Shown piece after piece: positions 17,231 through 26,737 of a DNA stretch of 64,000 nt (position 1 is the stretch's first letter; the number at the start of each line of letters is the position of its first letter). The notes below the pieces were generated by a model. The model was not told where the DNA came from and ran no database searches. It worked only from the letters and a program-made list of their open reading frames with translations. Location: positions 124,001-188,000 of the forward strand of contig NZ_JAPWGX010000005.1 in the NCBI RefSeq assembly GCF_027213965.1, read 5' to 3'. The position numbers and the translations under genes are program-made. Origin of the DNA: Maritalea porphyrae (GTDB taxonomy: Bacteria > Pseudomonadota > Alphaproteobacteria > Rhizobiales > Devosiaceae).

Positions 17231-19069
17231 TTAGCTGACTAAAAGCTCTTCAATAGGATCATGTTCCGCAACAAAATGACCCGGTGTGAGCTCGCGTAGC
17301 TCAGGCACATAATCAAGCTCATTGGCTTTAAGCTTAGATTTTAGGAATCTTAGCTTAGCTGTTGGATCCATCGGCGAGGGCAATTCACCTGGGAAACGAA
17401 TACGCTCACGCGTCCGCTCCACGTTTGGATCGGGAATTGGAACTGCCGATATCAACTGCTGAGTATAGGGGTGTTGAGGGTTCAAATAGATCTGATTGCG
17501 ATCCGCCAACTCCACAATACGTCCAAGATAAAGCACCATAATGCGGTGAGATACTTCACGCACCACAGACAAATCATGCGAGATGAACAACAAGGAGAGA
17601 CCAAACTCTTCTTGCAAGTCCATCAATAACTCGATGATCTGTGCTTGAATAGATACGTCAAGCGCCGACACCGCCTCATCACACACAACCAGCTTTGGCT
17701 CCATGATCATCGCACGGGCAATGCCCACACGCTGATTCTGTCCGCCGGACAACTCATGTGGGTAACGATTGATCATATTTCGATCAAGCCCGACCCGCTC
17801 CATGATGCTCGCCACTTTCGACTTCATTTCCTCACGGCTCAAGTCTGAGCGGAACGTGCGGAGCGGCTCCATAATGGAATCTGAAATTGTCATGCGTGGA
17901 TCAAGACTGGCCAAAGGATCTTGGAACACAATCTGCAGATCTTCACGCTTGGCTTTCAATTCAGCCTTGTTTGAAGCATCCAAAGGACGCCCCAACCAAC
18001 TCACCGTACCGGCGGTGGGCGGAATCAACTGCAGAACAGCCCGCGCAAGCGTGGATTTACCACAACCCGATTCGCCCACAATACCGAGCGTCTCACCTGG
18101 TCTTAGATCAAAACTAACGCCGTCCACTGCTTTCAAAGGCACATTGCGATACCAAAGCCCCGTAGGCACTTTGATGTTAAAGTGCACTTCTACATCATCA
18201 ACTTTCAGGAAGTTCTCGTCCCGACCTTTAAGGTCGTATTCCTTCAGTTTTCGATTGGTGGCCTTATCCGGCTGATCAATACGTGGCATCGCATCCAAAA
18301 GCATTTTGGTATATTCATGCTCAGGCTTGTGGAATACTTCTTCCGCCGTACCCTCTTCAACATAAACACCGTGACGCATGACCTGAATGCGATCACACAT
18401 GCGCGCAACAACGCCCATATCGTGTGTAATCAAAGCAATTGCGGTATTATTCTCCCGCTTCAGCTCATCCATGAGATCCAAGATTTCAGCTTGCACGGTC
18501 ACATCAAGCGCTGTTGTGGGCTCATCGGCAATCAACAGATCCGGTGAACACAACATCGACATTGCAATCATCACCCGTTGGCGCATGCCACCGGACAACT
18601 CATGCGGATATTGGCGCAACCGACGTTCAGCTTCAGAAATGCGAACGCGATCTAACCAATCAAGGCACTTCTTTTCAGCTTCTCGCCCACGCATTCCAGT
18701 GTGCAACTGCAACACTTCAGACATCTGTTCAAAGACGGTGAGATGAGGGGTCAATGATGTCAAAGGATCTTGGAAGATCATCGACATATTGCGACCACGC
18801 ACCTTGTTCAACTCTGAGGTTGATAGCCCGAGCAAGGACGTGCCGTTAAAGATGATCTCACCTTCAGTACGACCATTGTTTGCAAGCAAACCCATGGTGG
18901 TCATAAAGGTTTGGCTTTTGCCAGAACCAGATTCACCCACGATACCCAGACATTCACCCGGTTTAATGTGAAGGGAAACACCCTTCACCGCTTCTACTTG
19001 CCCATCGGGCGTATCGAAGGTCACCTTAAGGTTGTTGACCTCCAACACTTTTTTCTTCTGATCGCTCAC
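17231..19069 (-). CDS. Oligopeptide ABC transporter, fused two-domain ATPase (OppDF-like)
   Basis: A 612-residue protein carrying two complete nucleotide-binding domains. The first half has Walker A GESGSGKS, signature LSGGMRQR and Walker [13 protein letters not shown]. The second has [16 protein letters not shown] and [12 protein letters not shown]. The OppD/OppF C-terminal oligopeptide extension follows the second domain ([16 protein letters not shown]). This single-chain form replaces separate OppD and OppF, as in YejF/GsiA-type systems. It energises uptake through the two permeases encoded just upstream in the same operon. Cytoplasmic, membrane-associated. Confidence 0.94.
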   Translation of the reverse strand: MSDQKKKVLEVNNLKVTFDTPDGQVEAVKGVSLHIKPGECLGIVGESGSGKSQTFMTTMGLLANNGRTEGEIIFNGTSLLGLSTSELNKVRGRNMSMIFQDPLTSLTPHLTVFEQMSEVLQLHTGMRGREAEKKCLDWLDRVRISEAERRLRQYPHELSGGMRQRVMIAMSMLCSPDLLIADEPTTALDVTVQAEILDLMDELKRENNTAIALITHDMGVVARMCDRIQVMRHGVYVEEGTAEEVFHKPEHEYTKMLLDAMPRIDQPDKATNRKLKEYDLKGRDENFLKVDDVEVHFNIKVPTGLWYRNVPLKAVDGVSFDLRPGETLGIVGESGCGKSTLARAVLQLIPPTAGTVSWLGRPLDASNKAELKAKREDLQIVFQDPLASLDPRMTISDSIMEPLRTFRSDLSREEMKSKVASIMERVGLDRNMINRYPHELSGGQNQRVGIARAMIMEPKLVVCDEAVSALDVSIQAQIIELLMDLQEEFGLSLLFISHDLSVVREVSHRIMVLYLGRIVELADRNQIYLNPQHPYTQQLISAVPIPDPNVERTRERIRFPGELPSPMDPTAKLRFLKSKLKANELDYVPELRELTPGHFVAEHDPIEELLVS

Positions 19070-19137
19070 GCTACTGATCCTTTATTCAAATTGAAGGTCG
19101 ACAATTGGGAAAAATGAGAATTATTCAAAATGCCCTC

Positions 19138-20067
19138 CTATCGATCTTTGGGATCAAGCGCATCGCGCAAGCCGTCGCCAATGAAGTAGAAACAGAACAA
19201 ACCAACAATGAAGAACCCAAGCGGGAACAAGAGTTGCCATGGCGTGCCATATTGAATGGTTTTAGCACCATCCGAAATCAAAGCACCCCACGAGGTCAGC
19301 GGTTCTTGAATACCCAGGCCAAGGAATGAAATGAAGCTCTCTGTCATGATTAAGCCCGGGATCAATAGCGTTGTATAAACGGCAACAATACCCAAGAGAT
19401 TTGGCAAAACGTGCCGCATGATAATGGTGAAACTTCCAACACCGGAAGCAACGCTCGCCTCAATATATTCTTTGTTCTTAATAGACAAAGTCTGACCACG
19501 CACAATCCGCGCCATATCCATCCAAGCAAAAGCACCAAGACCTGCGAACAACAACCACAATGACCGGCCAAACATCACAAACAGAATGATCAAAATGAAC
19601 ATATATGGAATGGACATCAAGAAGTCGACGAAGCGCATCATGTAATTGTCAACACGACCGCCAACATATCCCGCAATTGCGCCGTATAGAACGCCAATGA
19701 CCACGGCAACGGCCGTACCGACCAAGCCCACCAGTAGCGATATCTGTGTACCTTGAAGGGTACGCGCATAAATATCCCGACCTAGATCGTCAGTCCCAAA
19801 ATAATGACCAGACGCAATTGAAGGGAACCCATCGGTTGCCGCATTGCCAATCACATTCCAGTCAATCTCTTCGTATGACCAAGGTGACAACGCAGGTCCA
19901 ACAAATGACCAAATCACCATAAGTGTAAGAACAAACACGCTTACGACTGCAGCCTTGTTACGCTGAAAGCGTTCCCATGCATCTTGCCAAAGAGAGCGTC
20001 CCTCAACCTCTTTACTATTCGAAGCAACCTCAACGAGGCTCGACATTTTTTCTTTGCTTACCAACAT
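19138..20067 (-). CDS. oppC: Oligopeptide ABC transporter permease OppC
   Basis: A 309-residue inner-membrane permease with an N-terminal OppC_N segment (SLWQDAWERFQRNKAAVVSVFVL), periplasmic loop HYFGTDDLGRDIYARTLQG, and the EAA loop EYIEASVASGVGSFTIIMRHVLPN that docks to the ATPase. A GGAGG sits five bases before ATG 20067; an internal ATG at 20046 has no comparable site. It lies between oppB and the fused ATPase gene. Confidence 0.94.
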   Translation of the reverse strand: MLVSKEKMSSLVEVASNSKEVEGRSLWQDAWERFQRNKAAVVSVFVLTLMVIWSFVGPALSPWSYEEIDWNVIGNAATDGFPSIASGHYFGTDDLGRDIYARTLQGTQISLLVGLVGTAVAVVIGVLYGAIAGYVGGRVDNYMMRFVDFLMSIPYMFILIILFVMFGRSLWLLFAGLGAFAWMDMARIVRGQTLSIKNKEYIEASVASGVGSFTIIMRHVLPNLLGIVAVYTTLLIPGLIMTESFISFLGLGIQEPLTSWGALISDGAKTIQYGTPWQLLFPLGFFIVGLFCFYFIGDGLRDALDPKDR

Positions 20068-20076
20068 TTTTGCCTC

Positions 20077-21003
20077 CTAAGCCAACCGGATTTTCGGGTC
20101 TAGCCAAGCATAAATAATGTCAGCAAACATATTGAACAGGATGGTGAGGGAGCCAAAAATAATCGTTGCCCCCATGAGCAGAGAGTAGTCTCTGTTCAGA
20201 GCAGCCTCGATGAAATATTGCCCCATACCGCCGGTTGAAAAGTACATGTCGATAATCACCGAACCAGTGATCATGCCCACAAACGCTGGGCCAAGGTATG
20301 ACACAACGGGCAACAAAGCCGGCTTGATGGCGTGCTTCATAATGATGCTCGACATCGGCAGGCCCTTGGCCTTCGCTGTGCGAATGAAGTTGGAATGCAA
20401 AACCTCCAGCATCGAAGATCGTGCGATACGCGCAATTGACGCCATATAGCTTGTGGACAGCGCGATAACCGGCATGATGATATATTCTATGCCGCCGCCA
20501 TTCCATCCGCCGCCTGGCAAGACCTTTAGCCAAAGCGTAAAAATGATCACCAAAATTGGTGCCATCACGAAGTTTGGCAAAACTTGCGCGCCAATGGAAA
20601 TACCAACGGCGAGATAATCCAACCAACTATTGTGCTTAATTGCAGCAATAATGCCCAAAGGCATGCCAATGGCAACTGCTGCAACAAATGACCAAAAGCC
20701 GTAAACCAAGGTCACAGAGAAGCCCTGAGAAAGGATACTGTTTACCGTTTGGTCTTTATAGCGGAAAGATGGCCCAAAATCGAACTGGGTGATGATGCCC
20801 GAAACATATCGCCAAATCTGAATCAACCATGGCTGATCCAAACCATATTTTGCCTCAATATTTGCCAACACCTGCGGCGGCAACGGTTTTTCTGAAGTGA
20901 ACGGACCGCCTGGCGCTAAGCGCATTAGGACAAATGAAAAAATAATAAGAAAAAGGAGCGTCGGAACTGCCGACAATGCTCTCTTTACAATAAAGCTGAA
21001 CAT
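20077..21003 (-). CDS. oppB: Oligopeptide ABC transporter permease OppB
   Basis: A 308-residue inner-membrane permease with about six membrane segments. It starts MFSFIVKRALSAVPTLLFLI, has the conserved N-terminal region YGLDQPWLIQIWRYV, and the coupling loop FIRTAKAKGLPMSSIIMKHA. It is the first gene of the permease-ATPase block and is separated from oppA by a hairpin at about 21140 that should lower its expression relative to the binding protein. Confidence 0.94.
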   Translation of the reverse strand: MFSFIVKRALSAVPTLLFLIIFSFVLMRLAPGGPFTSEKPLPPQVLANIEAKYGLDQPWLIQIWRYVSGIITQFDFGPSFRYKDQTVNSILSQGFSVTLVYGFWSFVAAVAIGMPLGIIAAIKHNSWLDYLAVGISIGAQVLPNFVMAPILVIIFTLWLKVLPGGGWNGGGIEYIIMPVIALSTSYMASIARIARSSMLEVLHSNFIRTAKAKGLPMSSIIMKHAIKPALLPVVSYLGPAFVGMITGSVIIDMYFSTGGMGQYFIEAALNRDYSLLMGATIIFGSLTILFNMFADIIYAWLDPKIRLA

Positions 21004-21130
21004 AAGCTTTGACCCTGCATCCCTTAGCGTGCCTCTTCGATTTGTGCATCATATCAGCCAAGCAAAAAACCGGCATTTCAACAATGTGAGAGGGCATTCG
21101 CTAAATACTGGAACCTGCATTTTGCAGTGC

Positions 21131-21166
21131 TCCAAAAAACGAAGGCACCGCGGCAAGCCGCGGCAC
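21131..21166 (-). terminator. Intercistronic terminator/attenuator between oppA and oppB
   Basis: On the minus strand, GGTGCCGCGGC and GCCGCGGTGCC pair through 11 bp (two G-U wobbles), followed by TTCGTTTTTT. Its position directly after the binding-protein gene fits partial termination, giving more OppA than membrane components. Confidence 0.75.
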
Positions 21167-21184
21167 CTCCAATTCGCTTAACTG

Positions 21185-22819
21185 CTATTCAGCAACCTTA
21201 TAAAGGTCACGGCTATACCAGTTTTGCTCTACGTTACCAAAAGGCCAGCCCTTCAGAGAAGTCTTCAGCATGAAGTTGCCAGTATAGTGATACACTGGGA
21301 TCACAGGCATTTCTTCTGCCAAGATTTGCTCAATCCGCGTGTAGTTCGCAGATGGGTCAGCACTTGTTTTCGCTTCAGCCAACAGTTGATCAACTTCTGC
21401 GTTTGACCATTTACCGTCGTTGTAGCCAGAATCTGTGTCTACAAGATCAAGGAATGTTGATGCTTCGTTGTAGTCACCACACCATGCGCCACGTGCCAAC
21501 TGGAAGTCTTGTTTTCCACGTACATCAAGGAATGTCTTCCATTCCATGTTCGCAAGAACAGCTTCAACACCAAGCTTCTGTTTCCACATTGCTGCAATTG
21601 CAGTTGCAATTTTCTTGTGGCCTTCAGACGTGTTGTACAACATGTCAAACTTCAATGGATTGTCTGCACCAAATCCAGCTTCAGCCAAAAGCTCTTTAGC
21701 TTTTGCGTCACGTTCAGCTTGTGTCCAACCGGCGAAATCTACGTCAGGAACGCTAAAGCCTGCTGTTGCTCCAGGTGTAAATGTGTAAGCAGGATACTGA
21801 CCTGCTTGCAATACTTTCTCAACAACCACGTCGCGATCAACTGCATAAGCAAGCGCTTTACGCACACGCACGTCTTGGAACGCAGGGTGACCTGAATCAG
21901 TCAAGTTGAATGTATAGTAGTAGTTACACAGACGTGGGAACGAGAACGTCTCCGCTGGTAACTCTTCTTTAAGACGAGGATACTGACCTGCAGGAACTGC
22001 TGTTTGGTCAAGCTCACCGGCACGCCAGCGAGTCAATGCCACGTTGTCGTCATTGATGACCAATGTCACAACTTTATCAAGTATTGTCTTGTCGTTGTTC
22101 CAATACATTGTGTTGCGTTCGCGAGTTGTGCGCTCTTTAAGAACCCACTCGGTCAGCTTGTATGCGCCGTTTGAAACCATATTTTCAGGGCGTGTCCACT
22201 GATCACCATGCGCTTCGATTGTTGCTTGGTGAGTTGGGAAAACTGTTGCGTGGGTTGTCATCGCAACAAAGTACGGTAGAGCTTGGCTCAATGATACTTT
22301 GAAGGTGTAATCGTCAACCGCTTCAACACCCAATTGGTCAGGTGCAAGGTCGCCTGCAAGAACTTCAGAGCCGTTCTTGATTGACATCAGATCGATGTAC
22401 CAAGAATAAGGTGAAGCGGTTGCAGGGTCAGCTGCACGACGCCATGCATAAACAAAATCGTTAGCCGTTACAGGATCACCATTTGACCATTTCGCATTGT
22501 CGCGAAGTTTAAAGGTGTAAACTGTGTTGCCTTCAGAAGCTTCCCAGCTTTCCGCCACACCTGGAATGGTGTTGCCGTCTGCGTCTTGGTTAGTCAAACC
22601 TTCAAACAAATCGCGAAGAATATCTGAACCAGAAACGTCTTCGTTCAATTGTGGATCAAGTGTTGGAATGCCATCGAGCAAACGGTATGTGAATGTTTGA
22701 TCCGCAGCTAGCTTTTCGCCAGTCATTGGATGCATTGCATCAGCGTAAGCAAAACCGCCAGCCATTGAGGCTGCGATAGTTGCCGCCGTAGCAACTTTAA
22801 AAATTGAGGTAAACTTCAT
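21185..22819 (-). CDS. oppA: Oligopeptide ABC transporter substrate-binding protein OppA
   Basis: A 544-residue periplasmic solute-binding protein (family 5). The signal peptide runs to about residue 27 (MAGGFAYADA). The mature part has the family signature around LNEDVSGSDILRDLFEGLT and the AESWEASEGNTVYTFKLRDN block, plus KWSNGDPVTANDFVYAWRR. It delivers peptides to OppBC. It is first in the operon, with a long untranslated leader containing a hairpin (22856-22878). Confidence 0.95.
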   Translation of the reverse strand: MKFTSIFKVATAATIAASMAGGFAYADAMHPMTGEKLAADQTFTYRLLDGIPTLDPQLNEDVSGSDILRDLFEGLTNQDADGNTIPGVAESWEASEGNTVYTFKLRDNAKWSNGDPVTANDFVYAWRRAADPATASPYSWYIDLMSIKNGSEVLAGDLAPDQLGVEAVDDYTFKVSLSQALPYFVAMTTHATVFPTHQATIEAHGDQWTRPENMVSNGAYKLTEWVLKERTTRERNTMYWNNDKTILDKVVTLVINDDNVALTRWRAGELDQTAVPAGQYPRLKEELPAETFSFPRLCNYYYTFNLTDSGHPAFQDVRVRKALAYAVDRDVVVEKVLQAGQYPAYTFTPGATAGFSVPDVDFAGWTQAERDAKAKELLAEAGFGADNPLKFDMLYNTSEGHKKIATAIAAMWKQKLGVEAVLANMEWKTFLDVRGKQDFQLARGAWCGDYNEASTFLDLVDTDSGYNDGKWSNAEVDQLLAEAKTSADPSANYTRIEQILAEEMPVIPVYHYTGNFMLKTSLKGWPFGNVEQNWYSRDLYKVAE

Positions 22820-22855
22820 AAACTACTCTCCCTAGTAGACGTTTCCTTCGACCTC

Positions 22856-22878
22856 GACTGTCGCTTTTGTGGACAGTC
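22856..22878 (-). other. Leader hairpin upstream of oppA
   Basis: GACTGTC and GACAGTC form a 7-bp stem around a 9-base loop about 40 bp before the oppA start. It is a candidate mRNA leader structure; no known riboswitch class is recognised. Confidence 0.4.
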
Positions 22879-23389
22879 TTTTGGTCTTTTATACAAGAGG
22901 ACTTAATAGCCCAAATGCGAGGCTAGAACCTAGCGTTCAACCGCCCTTTTTGGCAAGCACTGTTTGAGGGTAAACCCCGCGTTTGGCGGTCGCAAATCAG
23001 CACAATTTGTTAAACTAGGTTCATTGATTCAAGTTTTGTGTTTATATTTCAGTGAATTAGTTCGAAGGCTAATCACTTTCCTCTGATCAAAATTTTTTTG
23101 GAAAACTGGTAAAAAACTGCCCCCGGCGAGGAAAAACCACACGCTGAATATCCCTTAAACTTGAAGGCGCTAACCCCATTTGTCCGACAATACATCTCAA
23201 TTGCTGCAATTGTACGCAAGGGTACGGCAGTTCTAGACCAATCGGACAATTTTCTTAAGGGAAATACTTAGAACAGCCAGACACAATACCTATGGTTGTG
23301 CCCGTTAAGTGTCAGCACACGTTCCATCCTAATCGAGCGCAGATTTGCAAATTCTCAAAGGCTTGAGCCAGGCGAGCGAACAAGGCAAA
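22879..23389. other. Long intergenic region upstream of oppA, containing an inverted repeat
   Basis: About 510 bp without a credible gene. The notable element is TTGTCCGA at 23180-23187 and TCGGACAA at 23242-23249, perfect 8-bp arms enclosing smaller CTGC/GCAG and GTAC/GTAC pairings and followed on the plus strand by TTTTCTT. It could be a small-RNA 3' end, a cis leader or a pair of operator half sites. I see nothing else definite. Confidence 0.35.
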
Positions 23390-23419
23390 TTGGCCACGCA
23401 AAGCATTTCGCGTGGCCAA
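23390..23419 (-). terminator. Terminator hairpin after fadI
   Basis: TTGGCCACGC and GCGTGGCCAA form a perfect 10-bp stem with a 10-base loop, 11 bp after the thiolase stop. The following T-run on the minus strand is short (AATTTG), so strength is uncertain. Confidence 0.65.
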
Positions 23420-23430
23420 AAAGATGGGCG

Positions 23431-24717
23431 CTAGCTGCGCTCAACAATTGCAGCCACACCCTGACCGCCAGCGGTACAAACAGAGATCAACGCGCGTTGT
23501 TTTTTGCTCTCATCAAGCAATTTTGCAGTTACACCCAAAATACGCGCCCCAGTGGCCGCAAATGGGTGCCCATAAGCAACACTTGAGCCTTTCACGTTCA
23601 ACTTCTTAGGGTCAATCTTGCCCAAAACCTTGTCACGGCCAAGCACCTTGCGGTTGTACGCCCGATCAGAAAAGGACTTAATGGTGCAAAGCGCTTGCGC
23701 GGCAAAAGCTTCATGCAATTCAAAGAAGTCAATATCGGCAAATCCCAAGTCCTCTTTGCGCAACATATTGGACACAGCAATTGTTGGCGCCATCAATAGC
23801 CCATCGCCCGCAGCAAAATCATTCGCAGAAACCGCACCCGCACGCAAATAGCCAAGTATCGGCAAACCGCGCTCTTTGGCCCATTCCTCACTGGCCAGCA
23901 AAACTGCAGCCGCGCCGTCGGTCAGCGGTGTAGAGTTCGCCGCTGTTAATGTGCCGTGGCCAGACTTGCGATCAAATGATGGTTTCAGCGTCGCCATTTT
24001 CTCAACGGTTGAATCAGCACGCACATTATTGTCGCGCATAACACCCGCATGGGACACAATCAGATCATCGTGGAACCCCTCGTCATAGGCTTTGGCGGCA
24101 TTAATGTGGCTGCGCCACGCCAATTCATCTTGTTCTTCGCGGGTCACGCCCCATTCGCGGGCCATCAACTCACAATGCTGCCCCATCGATAAGCCGGTGC
24201 GCGGTTCGGACGTTGAAGGCGCATTCGGCACCACTTCGCCAAACGAGAAGCCTTTGAACACGCCAAGTTTTTGACCAAGCGTCTTCGCGCGGCTAAGTTT
24301 GATCATGCGTTTAGAAAACTTAGGCCCAAACACAATAGGGCTATCGCTAACGCTATCCGCGCCACACGCGATACCGCTTTCTATGTCACCAGAAGCAATT
24401 TTGGCGCCAAGCATCAATGCCGCTTGCAAAGATGTACCGCATGCAATTTGTACCGTGGTGCCCGGCGTCGTTGGTGCCAAGCCAGCGTTCAAAGCTGCTT
24501 CACGGGCGATATTAAAATCACGTGCATGATTAAGAACAACGCCACCCATCACCTCGTCAATGTGCTGCCCCTTAAGGTCAAACTTGTCGACCAAACCCGA
24601 CAAAGCGCCAGACATCATCGACAAACTTGTTTCATCCATATAGCCCGTATATGCGCGGCAAAACGGAATTCGAGCACTGCCAACGATTGCAACGCGTTTA
24701 AGTGTTTTATTCGCCAT
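23431..24717 (-). CDS. fadI: Acetyl-CoA acyltransferase (3-ketoacyl-CoA thiolase), FadI-like
   Basis: Last step of beta-oxidation: cleaves 3-ketoacyl-CoA with CoA to give acetyl-CoA. The protein has 428 residues from ATG 24717 (GGGAGAG upstream; a TTG three bases earlier adds one residue). Catalytic features: nucleophile Cys in VQIACGTSLQAA, GHPFAATGAR with the active His, and CTAGGQG with the second Cys; also NSTPLTDGAAA and HEAFAAQ. The length and the KRVAIVGSARIPF start fit the FadI branch rather than the roughly 390-residue FadA/PhaA type. It is third in the fadE-fadJ-fadI operon. Confidence 0.93.
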   Translation of the reverse strand: MANKTLKRVAIVGSARIPFCRAYTGYMDETSLSMMSGALSGLVDKFDLKGQHIDEVMGGVVLNHARDFNIAREAALNAGLAPTTPGTTVQIACGTSLQAALMLGAKIASGDIESGIACGADSVSDSPIVFGPKFSKRMIKLSRAKTLGQKLGVFKGFSFGEVVPNAPSTSEPRTGLSMGQHCELMAREWGVTREEQDELAWRSHINAAKAYDEGFHDDLIVSHAGVMRDNNVRADSTVEKMATLKPSFDRKSGHGTLTAANSTPLTDGAAAVLLASEEWAKERGLPILGYLRAGAVSANDFAAGDGLLMAPTIAVSNMLRKEDLGFADIDFFELHEAFAAQALCTIKSFSDRAYNRKVLGRDKVLGKIDPKKLNVKGSSVAYGHPFAATGARILGVTAKLLDESKKQRALISVCTAGGQGVAAIVERS

Positions 24718-24729
24718 CAAATCTCTCCC

Positions 24730-26715
24730 TTACGCCTTGCCGTCTTTGCGCGCCTGCATCGGCCCACCAAGGAAAGGCGCAAAGCCCGTACCAAAAATCA
24801 CACCAATGTCGGCCATGTCCGCGCTGGCAACAATGCCGTCCGCAACACAAACCTCACATTCATCAACCAATGGCTTCACCAACTCACGGCCAAGCCCTTC
24901 AAGGTCCGCAACATTTGCCGCTTCGCCCTTGGTTGGTTTCCCATCTTCCCATTTGTAAAAACCTTGGCCCGTTTTACGACCCAAGTGACCACTCGCCACT
25001 AGCGAAGCAAACTTGCCACCTTGTTTTACTTCCTGGCCAAGCTCTTCGGCGACGGACTTGCCCACATCAAGGCCCACAACATCCATCAATTCAATCGGCC
25101 CCATTGGCATGCCAAAGGCAACTGCGGCTTTGTCGATGGTGACGGGGTTTTCGCCATTTTCGACCCGCATAACCGCTTGCAACATATAGGGCATCAACAC
25201 CCGGTTGACCAAGAAACCCGGCGCGCTTTTCACCACGACTGGGCTTTTGCCAATCGCTGTACAAAAGCTTGCGCCAATACGCACCACTTCGGCGCTATTG
25301 CCCTTTTGCTCAATCACCTCAACCAATGGCAATTGTGCCACGGGATTGAAGAAGTGAAGACCAATCAATTTGGACGGATCTCTAAGAACGGACGCAATCT
25401 TTTCCAATGGAATTGAAGATGTGTTCGTCGCCAATATTGCTGTTGGTTTCAGTTTCGCCTCAAGCGAAGCAAACAGCTTTTGCTTGATTTCCAAATTTTC
25501 AACAATCGCCTCAATCACCACATCCGCGCGTGAAACGCCTTTGGCTTCTGTATCGGGGATCAATCGCGCCATTGCCGCCGCAACAAGATTTGGTTTGCGC
25601 AAACGCTTTTTGAATAGTGATTTTGCCCGCTTCAGTGCCGGTGCAATGCGCTCCATATCCAAATCTTGCAACGTCACTTCCATGCCGCGCAACGCGCACC
25701 AAGCGGCAATGTCGCCACCCATCACACCAGCGCCAATCACATGCACACGCGCAAAATTTGGTTTTGGACCTTTTTGAACGCCTTGCGATTTCAAACCTTC
25801 AGACAAAAAGAACACGCGACGTAGATTGGTCGCGGTATCTGTTGCCATTAATGGGGGGAAGTGCTCGAGCTCCGCATTAATGAAAGCTTTTGGATTATCG
25901 CCATGCTTTTCGTAAATATCGATCAGCTTGTGGGGTGCAGGGTAATGCTTTTTGTTGGCTTTTTTGCGCACGCTTTCGCGCATTTTGTTCGCTGTAAAAC
26001 TGCGCAGCGGCCCCATGGCCATAACACGCTTTGTAAATCCGGCGGGTTCTGAAGCGCGTCGCTGCATAACAGCCTTACGGGCTTCCCAACGCAGTTGGTC
26101 TTTATGGCGCACCAATTTATCAACAAAACCCATGCCTTTGGCCGCGCCCGCACGGTAGAACTTGCCGGTCAACATTGCGGTCATTGCGGCCACTGGGCCT
26201 GCTTGGCGAATTGAACGTCCTGTGCCACCAAAGCCTGGAAAAATACCAAGCTTTACTTCGGGGAAACCAATCCGTGTTTTGTCATCATTAACGGCAATGC
26301 GATAATGGCAGGCTAAAGCCAACTCAAACCCACCGCCCAAACAGAACCCGTGAATACCAGCCACAACAGGCACCTTAAGGTTCTCAATGCGATTGAAAAT
26401 CCCATGTGCCTTTTTCAAAGCCTCTGGCAAAATCGACGGATCACTCATGGCGTCAAATTCGCGCACATCAGCACCCGCAATGAAACCATTGTCCTTCGCC
26501 GATAACAACACAACGCCAGCCAGCTCATCAGAGGCCACCAAATCTTCAAACCGCAACGTCAGGGTTTCAAGTTCGCCCATGCATTCTGTTCCCAGAACGT
26601 TTACTGGCGATTTTGGCGTATCAATGGTCAGCCAACCAATTTTTTCTACATCGACTTCAAAGCGCCAGTATTTCAGCTTTGGCATTTTGGGTTGTGCCAC
26701 GTTTTTGCTCCCCAT
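24730..26715 (-). CDS. fadJ: Fatty oxidation complex alpha subunit (enoyl-CoA hydratase / 3-hydroxyacyl-CoA dehydrogenase)
   Basis: A 661-residue bifunctional enzyme. The N-terminal crotonase domain has GFIAGADVREF as oxyanion-hole motif and the catalytic Glu region GGGFELALACHYRIA. The C-terminal dehydrogenase has a Rossmann motif VIGAGVMGGDIAAW, NTSSIPLEKIA, GLHFFNPVAQLPLVEVI with the catalytic His, and the C-terminal helical domain. It is somewhat shorter than enterobacterial FadJ/FadB (about 715-730). ATG 26715 is given; a GTG at 26700 preceded by GGGGAG is an alternative. It forms a complex with the thiolase encoded next to it (12 bp gap). Confidence 0.94.
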   Translation of the reverse strand: MGSKNVAQPKMPKLKYWRFEVDVEKIGWLTIDTPKSPVNVLGTECMGELETLTLRFEDLVASDELAGVVLLSAKDNGFIAGADVREFDAMSDPSILPEALKKAHGIFNRIENLKVPVVAGIHGFCLGGGFELALACHYRIAVNDDKTRIGFPEVKLGIFPGFGGTGRSIRQAGPVAAMTAMLTGKFYRAGAAKGMGFVDKLVRHKDQLRWEARKAVMQRRASEPAGFTKRVMAMGPLRSFTANKMRESVRKKANKKHYPAPHKLIDIYEKHGDNPKAFINAELEHFPPLMATDTATNLRRVFFLSEGLKSQGVQKGPKPNFARVHVIGAGVMGGDIAAWCALRGMEVTLQDLDMERIAPALKRAKSLFKKRLRKPNLVAAAMARLIPDTEAKGVSRADVVIEAIVENLEIKQKLFASLEAKLKPTAILATNTSSIPLEKIASVLRDPSKLIGLHFFNPVAQLPLVEVIEQKGNSAEVVRIGASFCTAIGKSPVVVKSAPGFLVNRVLMPYMLQAVMRVENGENPVTIDKAAVAFGMPMGPIELMDVVGLDVGKSVAEELGQEVKQGGKFASLVASGHLGRKTGQGFYKWEDGKPTKGEAANVADLEGLGRELVKPLVDECEVCVADGIVASADMADIGVIFGTGFAPFLGGPMQARKDGKA

Positions 26716-26737
26716 CTCATATCAGTTTCGCCGGTGG

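Noticed and set aside
24271-25002. Plus-strand frame of 243 codons antisense to fadI and fadJ
   Set aside because: It is the complement of two well-supported genes, rich in His/Arg/Thr/Asn with no recognisable domain and no ribosome-binding context.
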